From positions 310,001 through 374,000 of the forward strand of contig JAEUUA010000025.1 of assembly GCA_016787755.1 (NCBI GenBank): a stretch of 64,000 bases of DNA. Reading direction: 5' to 3'. Position 1 is the stretch's first letter, and each line of letters opens with the position of its first letter. The notes beneath the pieces were generated by a model. That model worked only from the letters and a program-made list of their open reading frames with translations, was not told the origin of the DNA and ran no database searches. A program made the translations under genes and the position numbers. Source of the stretch: Cyclobacteriaceae bacterium (GTDB taxonomy: Bacteria > Bacteroidota > Bacteroidia > Cytophagales > Cyclobacteriaceae). This document shows, in pieces, positions 51,814 to 61,238 of this stretch.

Positions 51814-53744
51814 GGCATCGGGTAGGCTAATTTTTTAATAGAGGATTCGTGTTGATACCGTGAAAATTGTTGCATCCAGATTTCAAAAGCGAACATAATC
51901 CAAAGAGCCTCGACTTGATGCATTGGTATTGTTGACACGCTATCCAACCACTTCTCAACGTGACTTGAATTAAACAAATCCCGTTGTCTCATCCCTGGCA
52001 GTACTGACTCCCGCAAATAGGAATGGAACTGTGCATCCTCAAAATAGCTTCGAAGGGGTATCCCAAATCCTTGCTTAGGCCGAGTAGCGAATGATTCACC
52101 AAAAATATCAGTGGCAATACCCTTTAGAATTTTTTTGGTATTTCCCTTACTGCCGATCATATGTTGAGAAGCAACTGAGAAGGAATCACGCACAAGTTCA
52201 TTATCCAAAAATGGAACTCTATTTTCAATTGAATGCGCCATTGACATTTTATCCTGACGCAATAATAAATCCGGTAAATAGGTTTTCATTTCATACTTCA
52301 CCTGTTTATCGAAGGTACTTCCAGAGAGGTTCTTGAATATCTCTTTTCGTTGATCAATGGCACGATCTAATTTAAAATCCGGCTTCAGGAGTCGAGCTGT
52401 AGCCGGAGCCATAAAGGCCGAACTCAAGATGGCTCTACCTTCTTCAGAAGAATAGTGCTTACAAAATTCCATCCAGGCACCATTACTTCTCCGTGCTGCT
52501 TGCGCCACATAGCGCCAATGATAAGGATGTTGAATCCATGCAAAGCGATCATATCCTCCAAATACTTCATCCGCACCTTCCCCACTCAGCAAAACTGTTA
52601 CAAATTCCTTTGCGCGCTGAGAAAGAAAAAAGATACCAATCGTGTTGGGATGGTTGAGTGGATTTTCAAAATGCCATGTTGCCTTCTCAAGATTGCCAAG
52701 ATAATAAGACGACTCTAATAAAAACTTGTGTGATGTAACCTGTAGTTGAGCCGAGACTTGATCAATAAATGATTCTTCACTAAACCGGGGATCATTAAAA
52801 ACTACCGATACAGTCTCTAATTGATTATGGGAGGTACTCTTTTTAGCTAACGCAGTTACTAATGAGGAATCGACCCCTCCCGAGAGCTGACACCCTAACT
52901 TTACATCACTGATTAACTGACCTTGCACACTCTCATATAATCGCTCATACATGCGCTTCCGTGCTTGCTCTTCTGTTTCGTTGGTTTCGTGTCGTTGGTA
53001 ACTATTAATAGTAAAAAACTTATGCGTAGTCTGAGTCAATCCCGGCTTATAAATTCGGTAGGTACCAGGCTCCAAACTCACCACTCCTCGATACAAGGAT
53101 TGATCCAGTGTATTCCGAAATAATAAATACTCATCCAGTAAATCAACATTCAAAACAAATTGAAATTCTTTTAAGGCAAGAAAGCTTTTGATTTCCGAAG
53201 AAAAAGCTACACAATCTCCTCGCTCAAATATATACATGGGCTTAATTCCAAAACGATCGCGTGCGATGGTGAGTGTTTGCTGGTGCAAATCAATCAACAC
53301 CAGGGCAAACATCCCGTTAAGGCGTTTAATCATGCCGTCAAATCCATACCGGAGATACAGATACAGGATTACCTCGGTATCCGAATGTCCACGAAAATGA
53401 TAGCCTGCGGTTTCCAATTCGGCTCTGTAATCAGTGGCGTTGTAAATCTCTCCATTAAATACCAAAATCACTTTTTCATCGGAACTACACATGGGCTGAT
53501 GTCCATTGACCGAAAGATCCTGAATACTGAGTCGGTTAAATCCCAACATTCCTTCTTGTGCGTGTAAAGATTGTGTTGTTTGCCCCATCGAAAACTCAAC
53601 TGAGTGTTGAGATCGCAACGAAAACCCTCGTACACCTGCATCATCCGGACCGCGATGCTGTTGCAGCTTCAACATTTCGTTTATTTCTGCCGTATCAGAA
53701 ATTAGGCTTCCTGACTTATAAAAATATCCAGCGATGCCACACAT
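51810..53744 (-). CDS. Glutamine-hydrolysing asparagine synthase-like amidotransferase
   Basis: A 644-residue AsnB-type protein. The N-terminal class II glutaminase starts MCGIAGYF with nucleophile Cys2 and holds MLKLQQHRGPDDAGV, NRLSIQDLSVNGHQPM, and FNGEIYNATDYR. The synthetase domain has the pyrophosphatase loop LGCQLSGGVDSSLVTALA (SGGxDS), LLSGEGADEVFGGYDR, and LPDLLLRQDKMSMAHSIENR with PFLDNELV. In polysaccharide loci this family often amidates a carboxyl sugar or amino acid instead of making free asparagine. It lies 1 bp after CapA and overlaps the ATP-grasp gene by 4 bp. Confidence 0.9.
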   Translation of the reverse strand: MCGIAGYFYKSGSLISDTAEINEMLKLQQHRGPDDAGVRGFSLRSQHSVEFSMGQTTQSLHAQEGMLGFNRLSIQDLSVNGHQPMCSSDEKVILVFNGEIYNATDYRAELETAGYHFRGHSDTEVILYLYLRYGFDGMIKRLNGMFALVLIDLHQQTLTIARDRFGIKPMYIFERGDCVAFSSEIKSFLALKEFQFVLNVDLLDEYLLFRNTLDQSLYRGVVSLEPGTYRIYKPGLTQTTHKFFTINSYQRHETNETEEQARKRMYERLYESVQGQLISDVKLGCQLSGGVDSSLVTALAKKSTSHNQLETVSVVFNDPRFSEESFIDQVSAQLQVTSHKFLLESSYYLGNLEKATWHFENPLNHPNTIGIFFLSQRAKEFVTVLLSGEGADEVFGGYDRFAWIQHPYHWRYVAQAARRSNGAWMEFCKHYSSEEGRAILSSAFMAPATARLLKPDFKLDRAIDQRKEIFKNLSGSTFDKQVKYEMKTYLPDLLLRQDKMSMAHSIENRVPFLDNELVRDSFSVASQHMIGSKGNTKKILKGIATDIFGESFATRPKQGFGIPLRSYFEDAQFHSYLRESVLPGMRQRDLFNSSHVEKWLDSVSTIPMHQVEALWIMFAFEIWMQQFSRYQHESSIKKLAYPMP

Positions 53745-53745
53745 A

Positions 53746-54870
53746 TTATTTTTCCAGGTACTTCATAAATACATCCCGGTGAGACTCGCACCGGGTAATG
53801 TTTAAAATCAATCGCTTTTTCTGTTTACTAAAAAGACTTGGAATCCAATGCCGTCTTCGCAGCGAAGCAAGCCAGGAAATCCGATACGGCTCCAAATAAA
53901 TATTATAGATTTCATTTTTTTCAGCACAATAATTTTCAAATTTTTCGGCTATCTTCTTATCATCCGAAATGATTGTATTTAATTGTTCAACCCGTTGATC
54001 AAATATTTTTTGTTCTGATTGGGTAAGAAGAAAAACACCCGGCTCTGCTCCATTTTGTTTAAATGGTATAATTTCAAACGAAACTGTATCGCCTAAATGG
54101 AGCCGCACCGCCATGCCGATGTTCCAAAACGAATTATGGTGACCAGGCCAATCAAAACAAAAATTACCCAAACCATAAAATATGGGGGCATCCCGATACA
54201 CCTCGAATCCTGAAACAATGTGAGTATGATGACACAAGACAGCAGCCGCTCCGGCCTCCACAAAAAATCGCATCGTTTCCTTCAACCGTGGACTTGGCAG
54301 TTCATAAAATTCATTTCCCCCATGAAAGATTACAATTACAAAATCTGACTTTTCTTTTGCTTTTTGAAGATCTGAAAAATTCTTTGGCAAGTCTAGCGGA
54401 TTAGCACCCGCATCGGAGCCCTTTGAATTCGACCATTCATTTTCTGTAATATTCAGAAAAGCTATCCGAATGTCCTTGCGAGTAAGGATCAATGGTTCAC
54501 GAGCTTCCTCAAGATTGTGTCCAGCCCCTACAGGTTCAATTCCTACTCGCTTACAATGCGCAATTGTTTCTGCAATGCCCTTTTCTCCATAATCGCGAAT
54601 ATGATTATTTGCCAGCGCTACAACATCAATTCCAGCAAATCGAATCGCTTCCACGCAATTGGGGTGCGCTTTTAAGTGCGGACCCGTTTTTTTAATTTTA
54701 GAACCATCCGTTAGAAGAGGGCACTCAAGATCAATTACATTCAAATCACTCTTCTTAAACTCAGGTAGGAAGTTATTGAAAATCTCAGAATACCGCTTTT
54801 GTAAAACCAATTCTTCGATCCGTAATTGAGGACAAAAATCACCCGTAAACAAAACGCTTACTTTATTCAT
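53746..54870 (-). CDS. CapA-family (PGA_cap) putative metallophosphatase-like protein
   Basis: A 374-residue protein of the CapA family with the calcineurin-like fold. Visible motifs are VLFTGDFCPQ, LNVIDLECPLLTD, VVALANNHIRDYGEKGI, DFVIVIFHGGNEF, and AAAVLCHHTHIVSGFEVY with GLGNFCFD. The Asp, Asn-His and His-x-His pieces are the probable metal ligands. CapA proteins are needed for poly-gamma-glutamate capsules in Bacillus; in other capsule loci their reaction is open. There is no signal peptide, so it appears to act in the cytoplasm. It overlaps the upstream deacetylase-like gene by 4 bp and leads into asparagine synthase after 1 bp. Confidence 0.85.
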   Translation of the reverse strand: MNKVSVLFTGDFCPQLRIEELVLQKRYSEIFNNFLPEFKKSDLNVIDLECPLLTDGSKIKKTGPHLKAHPNCVEAIRFAGIDVVALANNHIRDYGEKGIAETIAHCKRVGIEPVGAGHNLEEAREPLILTRKDIRIAFLNITENEWSNSKGSDAGANPLDLPKNFSDLQKAKEKSDFVIVIFHGGNEFYELPSPRLKETMRFFVEAGAAAVLCHHTHIVSGFEVYRDAPIFYGLGNFCFDWPGHHNSFWNIGMAVRLHLGDTVSFEIIPFKQNGAEPGVFLLTQSEQKIFDQRVEQLNTIISDDKKIAEKFENYCAEKNEIYNIYLEPYRISWLASLRRRHWIPSLFSKQKKRLILNITRCESHRDVFMKYLEK

Positions 54871-55991
54871 ATCGGATTCAAGTCTTTTTCAATGGTGGCA
54901 CCGAGTTGATCTGAACTCATGAATTCAATTTCCGGCCAACGGTTGGTTATCGCTGTAAGCAATTGATCTAATAGCAATAGATTTTGTTTTCGGTTTTTCG
55001 CATCAATGCTGCCCATGAAATTTATACGATGAGCACACAACACCGCAGGTTTATTCAAGCGGAATGCATCTCGGACAGAAGCGAGTGTATAATCAACCCA
55101 ATCGGGTTTGGCAACCAACGAAGGCTCAAAAAAGCAGTTGCGCACCAGATGGATGAGGGTTCCATTTCGTTGCCCCATAGACCAGCTCACTTTTTTATAA
55201 TTATTAAATCCTCCCCGTGGAATATACTGATAATGCACACCTTGTACATATTTAATACCCGCATTTGATAAAGTTTTGTTAAGGGCAACATCCCATGTAT
55301 AACAAGGAGCAATAAAGGATTGCGATCGATACCCAAATGTTTCTTCAAATGAAAGAAGGCCCGATTTTACTATCTCAGAAAGACTTACAGTCTCAGTCGG
55401 ATCATCCCAATCCAATGCTTCCATATAATTGTAATCATCCGTTCCGGAATAGGTAGTTTTCTGATCAAACGCGTACAGAACTGCTGCATCTTTACGCTGC
55501 AAGGCCTTCATCCAGCGGGCCACGTTCAAATGTTCCCGCCCATGAAACTGATGCTGAAGCATTCCTAATTTATTTCCCTGCACATGCAAATCAAATACGC
55601 GGTCGTGGTGCGGGTAACGGGTCAACGTTTCCTTAAAATGTTCATAGTAATACGATTGATATCCCGATTCTTTAATCCGATCGAAATCCGGATTGGCCAT
55701 GATCGTGTTGGCTGTAATACAGGCAGGCTTTCCAAAACAATCTTTATGTTGGCTTAAGACGTCAAGTAATTGAATTAAATCATCATTATTTTCTAGACCA
55801 TCCAACCGGTTATATTGAGTTTGCAACAAGGAGTAGCCCTTTCGAATGAACCTATTCAACACCTCGTGAGATGGCATGCGTATACTACCCCAATCATCAG
55901 ATTCAATGACTACAATTTTACGGTTCGTCTTCCAGCCAGAGAGATTACGTATTAAACGAACCATAGCCGAACCGGCATTTCTAAGATTCAT
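54867..55991 (-). CDS. CE4-like polysaccharide deacetylase superfamily protein, copy 1
   Basis: A 374-residue protein with the NodB-type metal site arranged as in carbohydrate esterase 4. IVVIESDDWGSIRMPS contains Asp32-Asp33. QFHGREHLNV contains His150 and His154 (H-x3-H). FIAPCYTWDVALN stands where the catalytic Arg/Pro motif is expected, and VLCAHRINFMG carries another conserved His. A membrane anchor or signal peptide is absent, which is unusual for a deacetylase acting on exported polymer, so a cytoplasmic or lipid-linked substrate is possible. It is about 45 residues deep in tandem with a homologue of equal length (11-bp overlap). An alternative start at Met10 would match the homologue more closely. 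Confidence 0.75.
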   Translation of the reverse strand: MNLRNAGSAMVRLIRNLSGWKTNRKIVVIESDDWGSIRMPSHEVLNRFIRKGYSLLQTQYNRLDGLENNDDLIQLLDVLSQHKDCFGKPACITANTIMANPDFDRIKESGYQSYYYEHFKETLTRYPHHDRVFDLHVQGNKLGMLQHQFHGREHLNVARWMKALQRKDAAVLYAFDQKTTYSGTDDYNYMEALDWDDPTETVSLSEIVKSGLLSFEETFGYRSQSFIAPCYTWDVALNKTLSNAGIKYVQGVHYQYIPRGGFNNYKKVSWSMGQRNGTLIHLVRNCFFEPSLVAKPDWVDYTLASVRDAFRLNKPAVLCAHRINFMGSIDAKNRKQNLLLLDQLLTAITNRWPEIEFMSSDQLGATIEKDLNPI

Positions 55992-57111
55992 TTCTGGATC
56001 TGTTGATAAGGTCTCCTAATTGATCTGAAGTCATGAACTCTGCATCCGGCCATTGCATTTTAATCTTCCGTAGTAATGAATTTAAAAAGGCTAACCCACG
56101 AGTACGATTTTCAGGTATTAGTGCGCCAATGTAATTTACACGATGAGTACTAATTACTGCCGGCTTACGCCACATGAATGCACTCTTTATTTCTTGTAAG
56201 CACGTGGAAACCCAATCACGCCCTTCTTGACTAGGTTCAAAAAAGCAATTACGCGTGATGTAAACTTGGTTACTCATATTCCGTTGCCCTAGATAGTGAA
56301 GAACTCTTTTTGTTTTGCCTTCACCCAAGGCTTCAAATTGAATTTTTGAAGCAGACATAAATTTAATTCCCTGCGAAGCAGCGACAGGTTCAAGTGAGTT
56401 ATTGAAAGGTCCGTTAGGGGGTACAAAAAAAGTTGCGCGATTATGAAACAGCTCATTAAATAATCGCAATCCATCTTCAATAATCCGGCCTTGTTCTTTT
56501 AAATCCGAAAGTTCTAAGACATCAAACGCAGCTTGATATTGAAACCCCGTAGGGTGGTGATTGGTAAACCCCCACATACCCTCATCAAAGGCTAGTCGCG
56601 TGGGTTTGTCTCCCTGTTGCAAAGCCTTCAGCCAACCCGATACATGCAGATGCTCACGACCATGAAACTGCGGTTTAAAAACCTGTGCCTGAATACCCTG
56701 TTTCCAAGTATCAAAAACTCCTTCCCGGTTTGGGTATTTCGTTAAGGTAGTAGTGAAGGGCTCATAGTAATATGCCGTAAAGTCTGATTCTCGAATCTTA
56801 TCAAAATCCGGATTCGCGACCAAGCTTACTGCGGTAAATACAACAGGTTTACCATGATGATCTTTGTGGGCATGCAGCGTTTCAAATAATTGTACAAGGT
56901 CCTCCTGATTAGCCAATGTATCATATTGATTAAACCGCATGGAGTCACCACTATCCATATCTACACCTAATTTTTTCAGCGACTCATAAGCTCGCACAGA
57001 AGGCATTCGGATACTTCCCCAGTCATCTGATTCAAAGACAACAATTTTACGATTTGTGCGCCAACCCGGTATATTGGAAAGAGACCTTCTCACATGTATA
57101 AGAAATGACAT
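55981..57111 (-). CDS. CE4-like polysaccharide deacetylase superfamily protein, copy 2
   Basis: A 376-residue homologue of the preceding protein with identical key residues. IVVFESDDWGSIRMPS holds Asp29-Asp30 and QFHGREHLHV holds His150 and His154 at the same positions. The third motif diverges: FFVPPNGPFNNSL replaces FIAPCYTWDVAL. STHRVNYIGALIPENR near the C-terminus keeps the last His. The two likely arose by duplication and may act on different sugars or form a heterodimer. It is preceded by the EpsG-like polymerase gene (3-bp gap) and its end overlaps copy 1 by 11 bp. Exact substrate unknown; acetyl removal is inferred from the family. Confidence 0.75.
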   Translation of the reverse strand: MSFLIHVRRSLSNIPGWRTNRKIVVFESDDWGSIRMPSVRAYESLKKLGVDMDSGDSMRFNQYDTLANQEDLVQLFETLHAHKDHHGKPVVFTAVSLVANPDFDKIRESDFTAYYYEPFTTTLTKYPNREGVFDTWKQGIQAQVFKPQFHGREHLHVSGWLKALQQGDKPTRLAFDEGMWGFTNHHPTGFQYQAAFDVLELSDLKEQGRIIEDGLRLFNELFHNRATFFVPPNGPFNNSLEPVAASQGIKFMSASKIQFEALGEGKTKRVLHYLGQRNMSNQVYITRNCFFEPSQEGRDWVSTCLQEIKSAFMWRKPAVISTHRVNYIGALIPENRTRGLAFLNSLLRKIKMQWPDAEFMTSDQLGDLINRSRNES

Positions 57112-57114
57112 GAA

Positions 57115-58353
57115 TTATCGAATCAAATTGATAAGAGGAGCTTCATCCTGAATAAAGGGAGCCGTAAGCGGATTGCCAATCAGTGTCATAACACCCATCG
57201 TATCAAACCCCACGCGAAACTCTACAACTACAAACAACAGGATGGCTATAAATACCGGTGCCTTTACCCACCACCTAAAGGTTCTCTCCCTCATGCCTTG
57301 AACCAACAAAAAGAAAAACGAAAAAATTAATAGGTAGAATAGAAAGTAAAATCTGTGTACAGAAGGTACGGAAGACAGGACATTCACTACTGAGCCAATC
57401 AACAAACTAAAGGAGAGTAAGCTTAATTCTACCTTGCGTGTATTCAAAAATTTTCGATAGTTGATCATGGTTATGACCAACAAAAAATTGATGGCAAGAC
57501 GAATTGCTGCTAAACGACCTTCAATATACCAATTAACTTTCACAGTGGCTGCTTTGTCTAATCGCTTCAGGTAAGCCTTACTTGTATAGCGATCGGTACG
57601 TTCCTGAAAAACACCAGGCAACGATTTCGTGTACCCACTAAACGTGGTAGGCGTAACCACAGAAATAAAAAATGACAAAATATATAATATGAAATAAATG
57701 AAAAGGCGATTTCCTGCAATCACATAAATCAATAAAACGATGACCGGAAAGATAAAACTAAAATGAACCAGAATCGAAGCAAGGCTAATGACAAGACCCC
57801 TGATGGGTTTTCCTGACAAAAATAAAAAGAATCCATACGCAAATACATGCGCGGCTGTCCAGAATCGAAATCCATTCATCTGCCAAATAGAAATGGCGAA
57901 TGCAGCCATTATAATAAAAGGCAACGCCTCGCGCTTTACCTTATTTTTCACAAAGGAAAAAAGGAACCAGATATTCCGGGAATAGAAGTATCCGAATATA
58001 ACCCCAAAGAAGGTAAAAAGTATGCGCGGGTCATCCGTAAAGCGTGAAACCAAAAAAGTAAGTAAAGGTTGTAATAGGTCTACATAATTTGATTCCTTGC
58101 TATAGAGCAAGCTAAAAAAATCGGATGCGCTGTTTACAGGTTGTTTATACAAATAGATCAAGCTTTTCGCATAGCGGTTTGCATCCATTTGGTGATTGGT
58201 GTATACAAAAGTGAACCCATAGAAAATGATGAATAGCCATACCATATTTTTGGCATTCACTGCTTTGTACGAGCGCACCGCTGCAATCAGACCGGCAAAT
58301 GGCAGAACGAAAAACAGAAAAATTGGAACTTTGGGCGTGGCCAACTTATTCAT
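57115..58353 (-). CDS. EpsG-like polysaccharide polymerase (Wzy-type) membrane protein
   Basis: A 412-residue protein with about ten transmembrane helices and a large polar loop around residues 245-290 (ending AATVKVNWYIEGRLAA). Features are PFAGLIAAVRSYKAVNAKNM, YTNHQMDANRYAKSL, PLLTFLVSRFTDDPRILFT (typical of EpsG), and NGFRFWTAAHVFAYGFFLFL. EpsG/Wzy proteins join lipid-linked repeat units into polymer on the outer face of the inner membrane. No Wzx flippase is present in the window. The ATG at 58353 is used; a TTG at 58365 would lengthen the overlap with the GT4 gene from 8 to 20 bp. Confidence 0.8.
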   Translation of the reverse strand: MNKLATPKVPIFLFFVLPFAGLIAAVRSYKAVNAKNMVWLFIIFYGFTFVYTNHQMDANRYAKSLIYLYKQPVNSASDFFSLLYSKESNYVDLLQPLLTFLVSRFTDDPRILFTFFGVIFGYFYSRNIWFLFSFVKNKVKREALPFIIMAAFAISIWQMNGFRFWTAAHVFAYGFFLFLSGKPIRGLVISLASILVHFSFIFPVIVLLIYVIAGNRLFIYFILYILSFFISVVTPTTFSGYTKSLPGVFQERTDRYTSKAYLKRLDKAATVKVNWYIEGRLAAIRLAINFLLVITMINYRKFLNTRKVELSLLSFSLLIGSVVNVLSSVPSVHRFYFLFYLLIFSFFFLLVQGMRERTFRWWVKAPVFIAILLFVVVEFRVGFDTMGVMTLIGNPLTAPFIQDEAPLINLIR

Positions 58354-59458
58354 GTTTCTGTGCAAGGGTTAAAAATGAATTTGTCACGTTCTCAATCCTA
58401 AATTTTTCATAGCCTTCGGTTTGATGGCGCGCTTGATAGTTTCCTGCTAAAAATTCATGCAGGTTTTTTTTATTCACCTCCTGAGTACCAACTGATAAGA
58501 TTGGTCGCCTGGTCAAGTAATAGTCAATCAATTTACTAGGTGCTTGGGTGGTTGTTATGTTTTCGAAATTGACTAAGAAGTCCATCGTGGCCAAGGTGGA
58601 AATCAATTCTTTGCGTGTTAAATAAGGGGACGTTATAATGCGGCCACTTGATTTTGCAACCAGATCTTGTATAAAGGAACCCATGGTTGTGTATATATAA
58701 AATCGAAAATCTTGTTGAAGCCCATTAAGATATTCAATAAAGTTTCTGGGATCGCGGGTGCCTGGCATAAACGAACCTGCATAGGCAAATGTCGGTACAG
58801 CATTAGGAAAATAATTCGGGAGCCCGATCATTAAGTCTTCGAAGTTGACTCCTTGCGGAATCACCACAATTTTATTTTGAAATTCCGGAAAGTATGCAGC
58901 TCGAGCCGAATCAATAGGAATGCTGATAAAATCTGTTTTTCGAAACATCCATCGCTCAACCCACTGAAAGTAAAATAACTTGCGAAAGGAATCACTCCGG
59001 TTGCCTGTATAGGGGTCACCACAATCGGCAACCCACACCGAAGCAATGGGATGGTTCTTTTTTCGTGCCCGCGCTACTCCCCAATGCACCGGGTAAGGCA
59101 CAGCCAAAGAAACTAATAAGTCATACCCACCTTCCTGACGCAGGGCTTTATGATATTTACCCATCAATTCAATATCAGGATATTCAATCAGTTGGAGTAA
59201 TAATCTATTTACTATTCTACCAATCAATATTTTTACTCCTGAACCATGTATGGGGATAGGTTTGAGTCTTCGTGAGCCAAGCGATTTTAGTTGAATACCA
59301 AATTGTAGGCAATACTCGGCAGTTCGGTTGTCAACCGGCAAAGTAATTAATGTAACCTGATGCCCCTGTTTCACAAATTCTTTAGCTAACTCTGTAGCCC
59401 GATACGACCGCGGAGAATTCTCAGGATAAAATGCGGAGGATGCAATCAGAATTTTCAA
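58346..59458 (-). CDS. GT4-type glycosyltransferase
   Basis: A 370-residue GT-B protein. It starts ILIASSAFYPENSPRSYRATEL, the N-terminal acceptor loop of GT4 enzymes. The middle has VWVADCGDPYTGNRSDSFRKL, a donor-family feature in this subgroup, then IVVIPQGVNFEDLM, FAYAGSFMPGTRDPRNFI and TTTQAPSKLIDYYLTRRPIL. The usual E-x7-E Glu is replaced by the PSKLIDYY type, seen in WbuB-like relatives. Donor unknown. It overlaps the polymerase gene by 8 bp and ends a block of glycosyltransferases. Confidence 0.8.
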   Translation of the reverse strand: MKILIASSAFYPENSPRSYRATELAKEFVKQGHQVTLITLPVDNRTAEYCLQFGIQLKSLGSRRLKPIPIHGSGVKILIGRIVNRLLLQLIEYPDIELMGKYHKALRQEGGYDLLVSLAVPYPVHWGVARARKKNHPIASVWVADCGDPYTGNRSDSFRKLFYFQWVERWMFRKTDFISIPIDSARAAYFPEFQNKIVVIPQGVNFEDLMIGLPNYFPNAVPTFAYAGSFMPGTRDPRNFIEYLNGLQQDFRFYIYTTMGSFIQDLVAKSSGRIITSPYLTRKELISTLATMDFLVNFENITTTQAPSKLIDYYLTRRPILSVGTQEVNKKNLHEFLAGNYQARHQTEGYEKFRIENVTNSFLTLAQKHE

Positions 59459-59470
59459 TCTTTTACAGGA

Positions 59471-60190
59471 TTATTTAGCTCTAAAAACAATCTGGGCATA
59501 TTGATCATGTTCACCAATAGCTTCCACAGCTAAAGCATATTTCTGCTGCCACCGGGCTACAATGGCTTGCTCGTCTGTTCGAGCATAATCGTCCAATAGA
59601 ATAATTGCCTTGTGAGCAAAGTGCGAGGCAAGTACAGGAAGAAGACCATACCGGCCACCTTGGGTATCATGGGGTGGGCCATCACATACCACCAATGAAA
59701 ATTCAGAAGGCAGCGAAATCGCTGCCACATCGTACCAGGCAAATGATTCATACTCTTTTAGCGGTGCGTGACTTACCGTCACACAGGTTACCCCTTGATC
59801 TTTCAAATACTTTTCAACTTTCTTTTTCCACCCTGCATGATGTTCTAACGACCAAACGCGATACCCTTTGTCTTGCGCAATGATTCCTAACAGCAAAGTG
59901 CTTAAGCCCGAACCACATTCTAAAACCGGTCCCTTATTCCTCTGCGCCATTTCTATAATCGCAAGACTGTAATCCTGAAAGGAAGACCAACCCAAATTTC
60001 CCCAGCCGTATACCAAATCATCCACCAACGTTGGATGCGCACTCATTTTATGATAATTTAATCGGAAGGATTTAATCGCCCGCTTAAAAACGAAACGCTG
60101 ATGCGCCTTGCGAAGAACAATTCTAATTGAAAGAGGAATAATCTTTTTCAAAAAATTCAATGCGTTACTTTTTATTTTCGATTTAGCCAT
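59471..60190 (-). CDS. Class I SAM-dependent methyltransferase-like protein
   Basis: A 239-residue protein with a basic, amphipathic N-terminus (SNALNFLKKIIPLSIRIVLRK) and a Rossmann-like core. PVLECGSGLSTLLLGIIA is the SAM-binding motif I, VWSLEHHAGWKKKVEKYL the motif II acid strand, and SLVVCDGPPHDTQGGRYGLL a motif IV-like strand, followed by AIILLDDYARTDEQ. The acceptor is unknown; methylation of a sugar or its modification is plausible from context. The ATG at 60190 is used: an in-frame start at 60226 would overlap the upstream GT2 gene by 32 bp. Gap to that gene is 4 bp. Confidence 0.75.
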   Translation of the reverse strand: MAKSKIKSNALNFLKKIIPLSIRIVLRKAHQRFVFKRAIKSFRLNYHKMSAHPTLVDDLVYGWGNLGWSSFQDYSLAIIEMAQRNKGPVLECGSGLSTLLLGIIAQDKGYRVWSLEHHAGWKKKVEKYLKDQGVTCVTVSHAPLKEYESFAWYDVAAISLPSEFSLVVCDGPPHDTQGGRYGLLPVLASHFAHKAIILLDDYARTDEQAIVARWQQKYALAVEAIGEHDQYAQIVFRAK

Positions 60191-60194
60191 GGCA

Positions 60195-61217
60195 TTAATT
60201 TTTACTTCGAATTCTCTCTTTCGCAAGGCGCGTCATCCAGGCAGCATAAAAAAATAGTAGGGAACGATTGTATAAAGCTCCATAGTAGAAATATAAGGAA
60301 GAACAACCTTCTAGTGACAAGATGGACATACCGGCTCTCTTTAACCTTTTTTTTATGCGTAATATATTTCGAAGGTTAAAAAAAAAAGACTTCGAAATAA
60401 ACGCCTGAAAACTGAGTAAGGTAAACTTAACGATGGGTTGATTCAGGAAAACAATCTGACGATTATTATCTAATTGGGTTTGAAATTTTTTAAGATTTAT
60501 CGCTGCTCTCACAAATCCCTCGATGGCCCGGTTCGAAAAAAAAAGTGATGAATTCGTGGCTGAGCCAGGTCGGGTCGTACGAACGTAAAAAGATTTACCC
60601 GCAAAGATGCAGCGTTGGGCCAAACACAATACCCGCGCAAGAAATTCTCCGTCTTCCAGATACGGAATGTCAGAAATATAACGCAGGTGATTCTCATTCA
60701 TAAAATCGCGGTGATACAAAACGGCCACTGATCGATCGGGATCCAGAGTCCCATCGCCACGAGACAAAGGGTAGGCGTCTACACCTGCATACAATGAACC
60801 CACCTGTTCTGGATTTAGAACCTCCTGTACAAGATTTCCATCTACGTCACGGAACTGATACCCTAAAAAAGCTACGTGTGCATTTCTTTCTATCGCACAA
60901 GCAAGCGCATCAGACAAGGTGTGGGGCAGTATAAAATCATCTGGGTCAACAAATAAAAGATAATTCCCTTGTGCACGATCCATACCCGCATTTCGAGCCA
61001 GTGAAACTCCTTTATTTTCCTGATCAATTAAAATTAAATTTTTAAATTCGTGTTGCAACTGAATCACCACTTCGCGGCTATTATCCGGTGAACCATCATT
61101 TACTACAATGATTTCATACCGGCTGCTATCAAGATCCTGATCCTCCAAACTGCGAATGCATCGCTCCAAATAAAGCGCTACGTTATAAACGGGTAAAATA
61201 ATACTTAGTTCTACCAT
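60195..61217 (-). CDS. GT2-family glycosyltransferase
   Basis: A 340-residue GT-A enzyme. LSIILPVYNVALYLERCIRSL opens the nucleotide-binding domain, EIIVVNDGSPDNSREVV holds the first Asp, and LLFVDPDDFILPHTLSDAL the DxD metal motif. PYLEDGEFLARVL with Glu-Asp follows as the catalytic 'ED' motif. The C-terminal ~80 residues are basic with hydrophobic pieces (SLLFFYAAWMTRLAKERI), consistent with peripheral membrane contact. Donor unknown. It is followed after 4 bp by the methyltransferase gene and preceded at 21 bp by another GT2. Confidence 0.88.
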   Translation of the reverse strand: MVELSIILPVYNVALYLERCIRSLEDQDLDSSRYEIIVVNDGSPDNSREVVIQLQHEFKNLILIDQENKGVSLARNAGMDRAQGNYLLFVDPDDFILPHTLSDALACAIERNAHVAFLGYQFRDVDGNLVQEVLNPEQVGSLYAGVDAYPLSRGDGTLDPDRSVAVLYHRDFMNENHLRYISDIPYLEDGEFLARVLCLAQRCIFAGKSFYVRTTRPGSATNSSLFFSNRAIEGFVRAAINLKKFQTQLDNNRQIVFLNQPIVKFTLLSFQAFISKSFFFNLRNILRIKKRLKRAGMSILSLEGCSSLYFYYGALYNRSLLFFYAAWMTRLAKERIRSKN

Positions 61218-61238
61218 CCTTTCAACTTTGTTGGCAAA

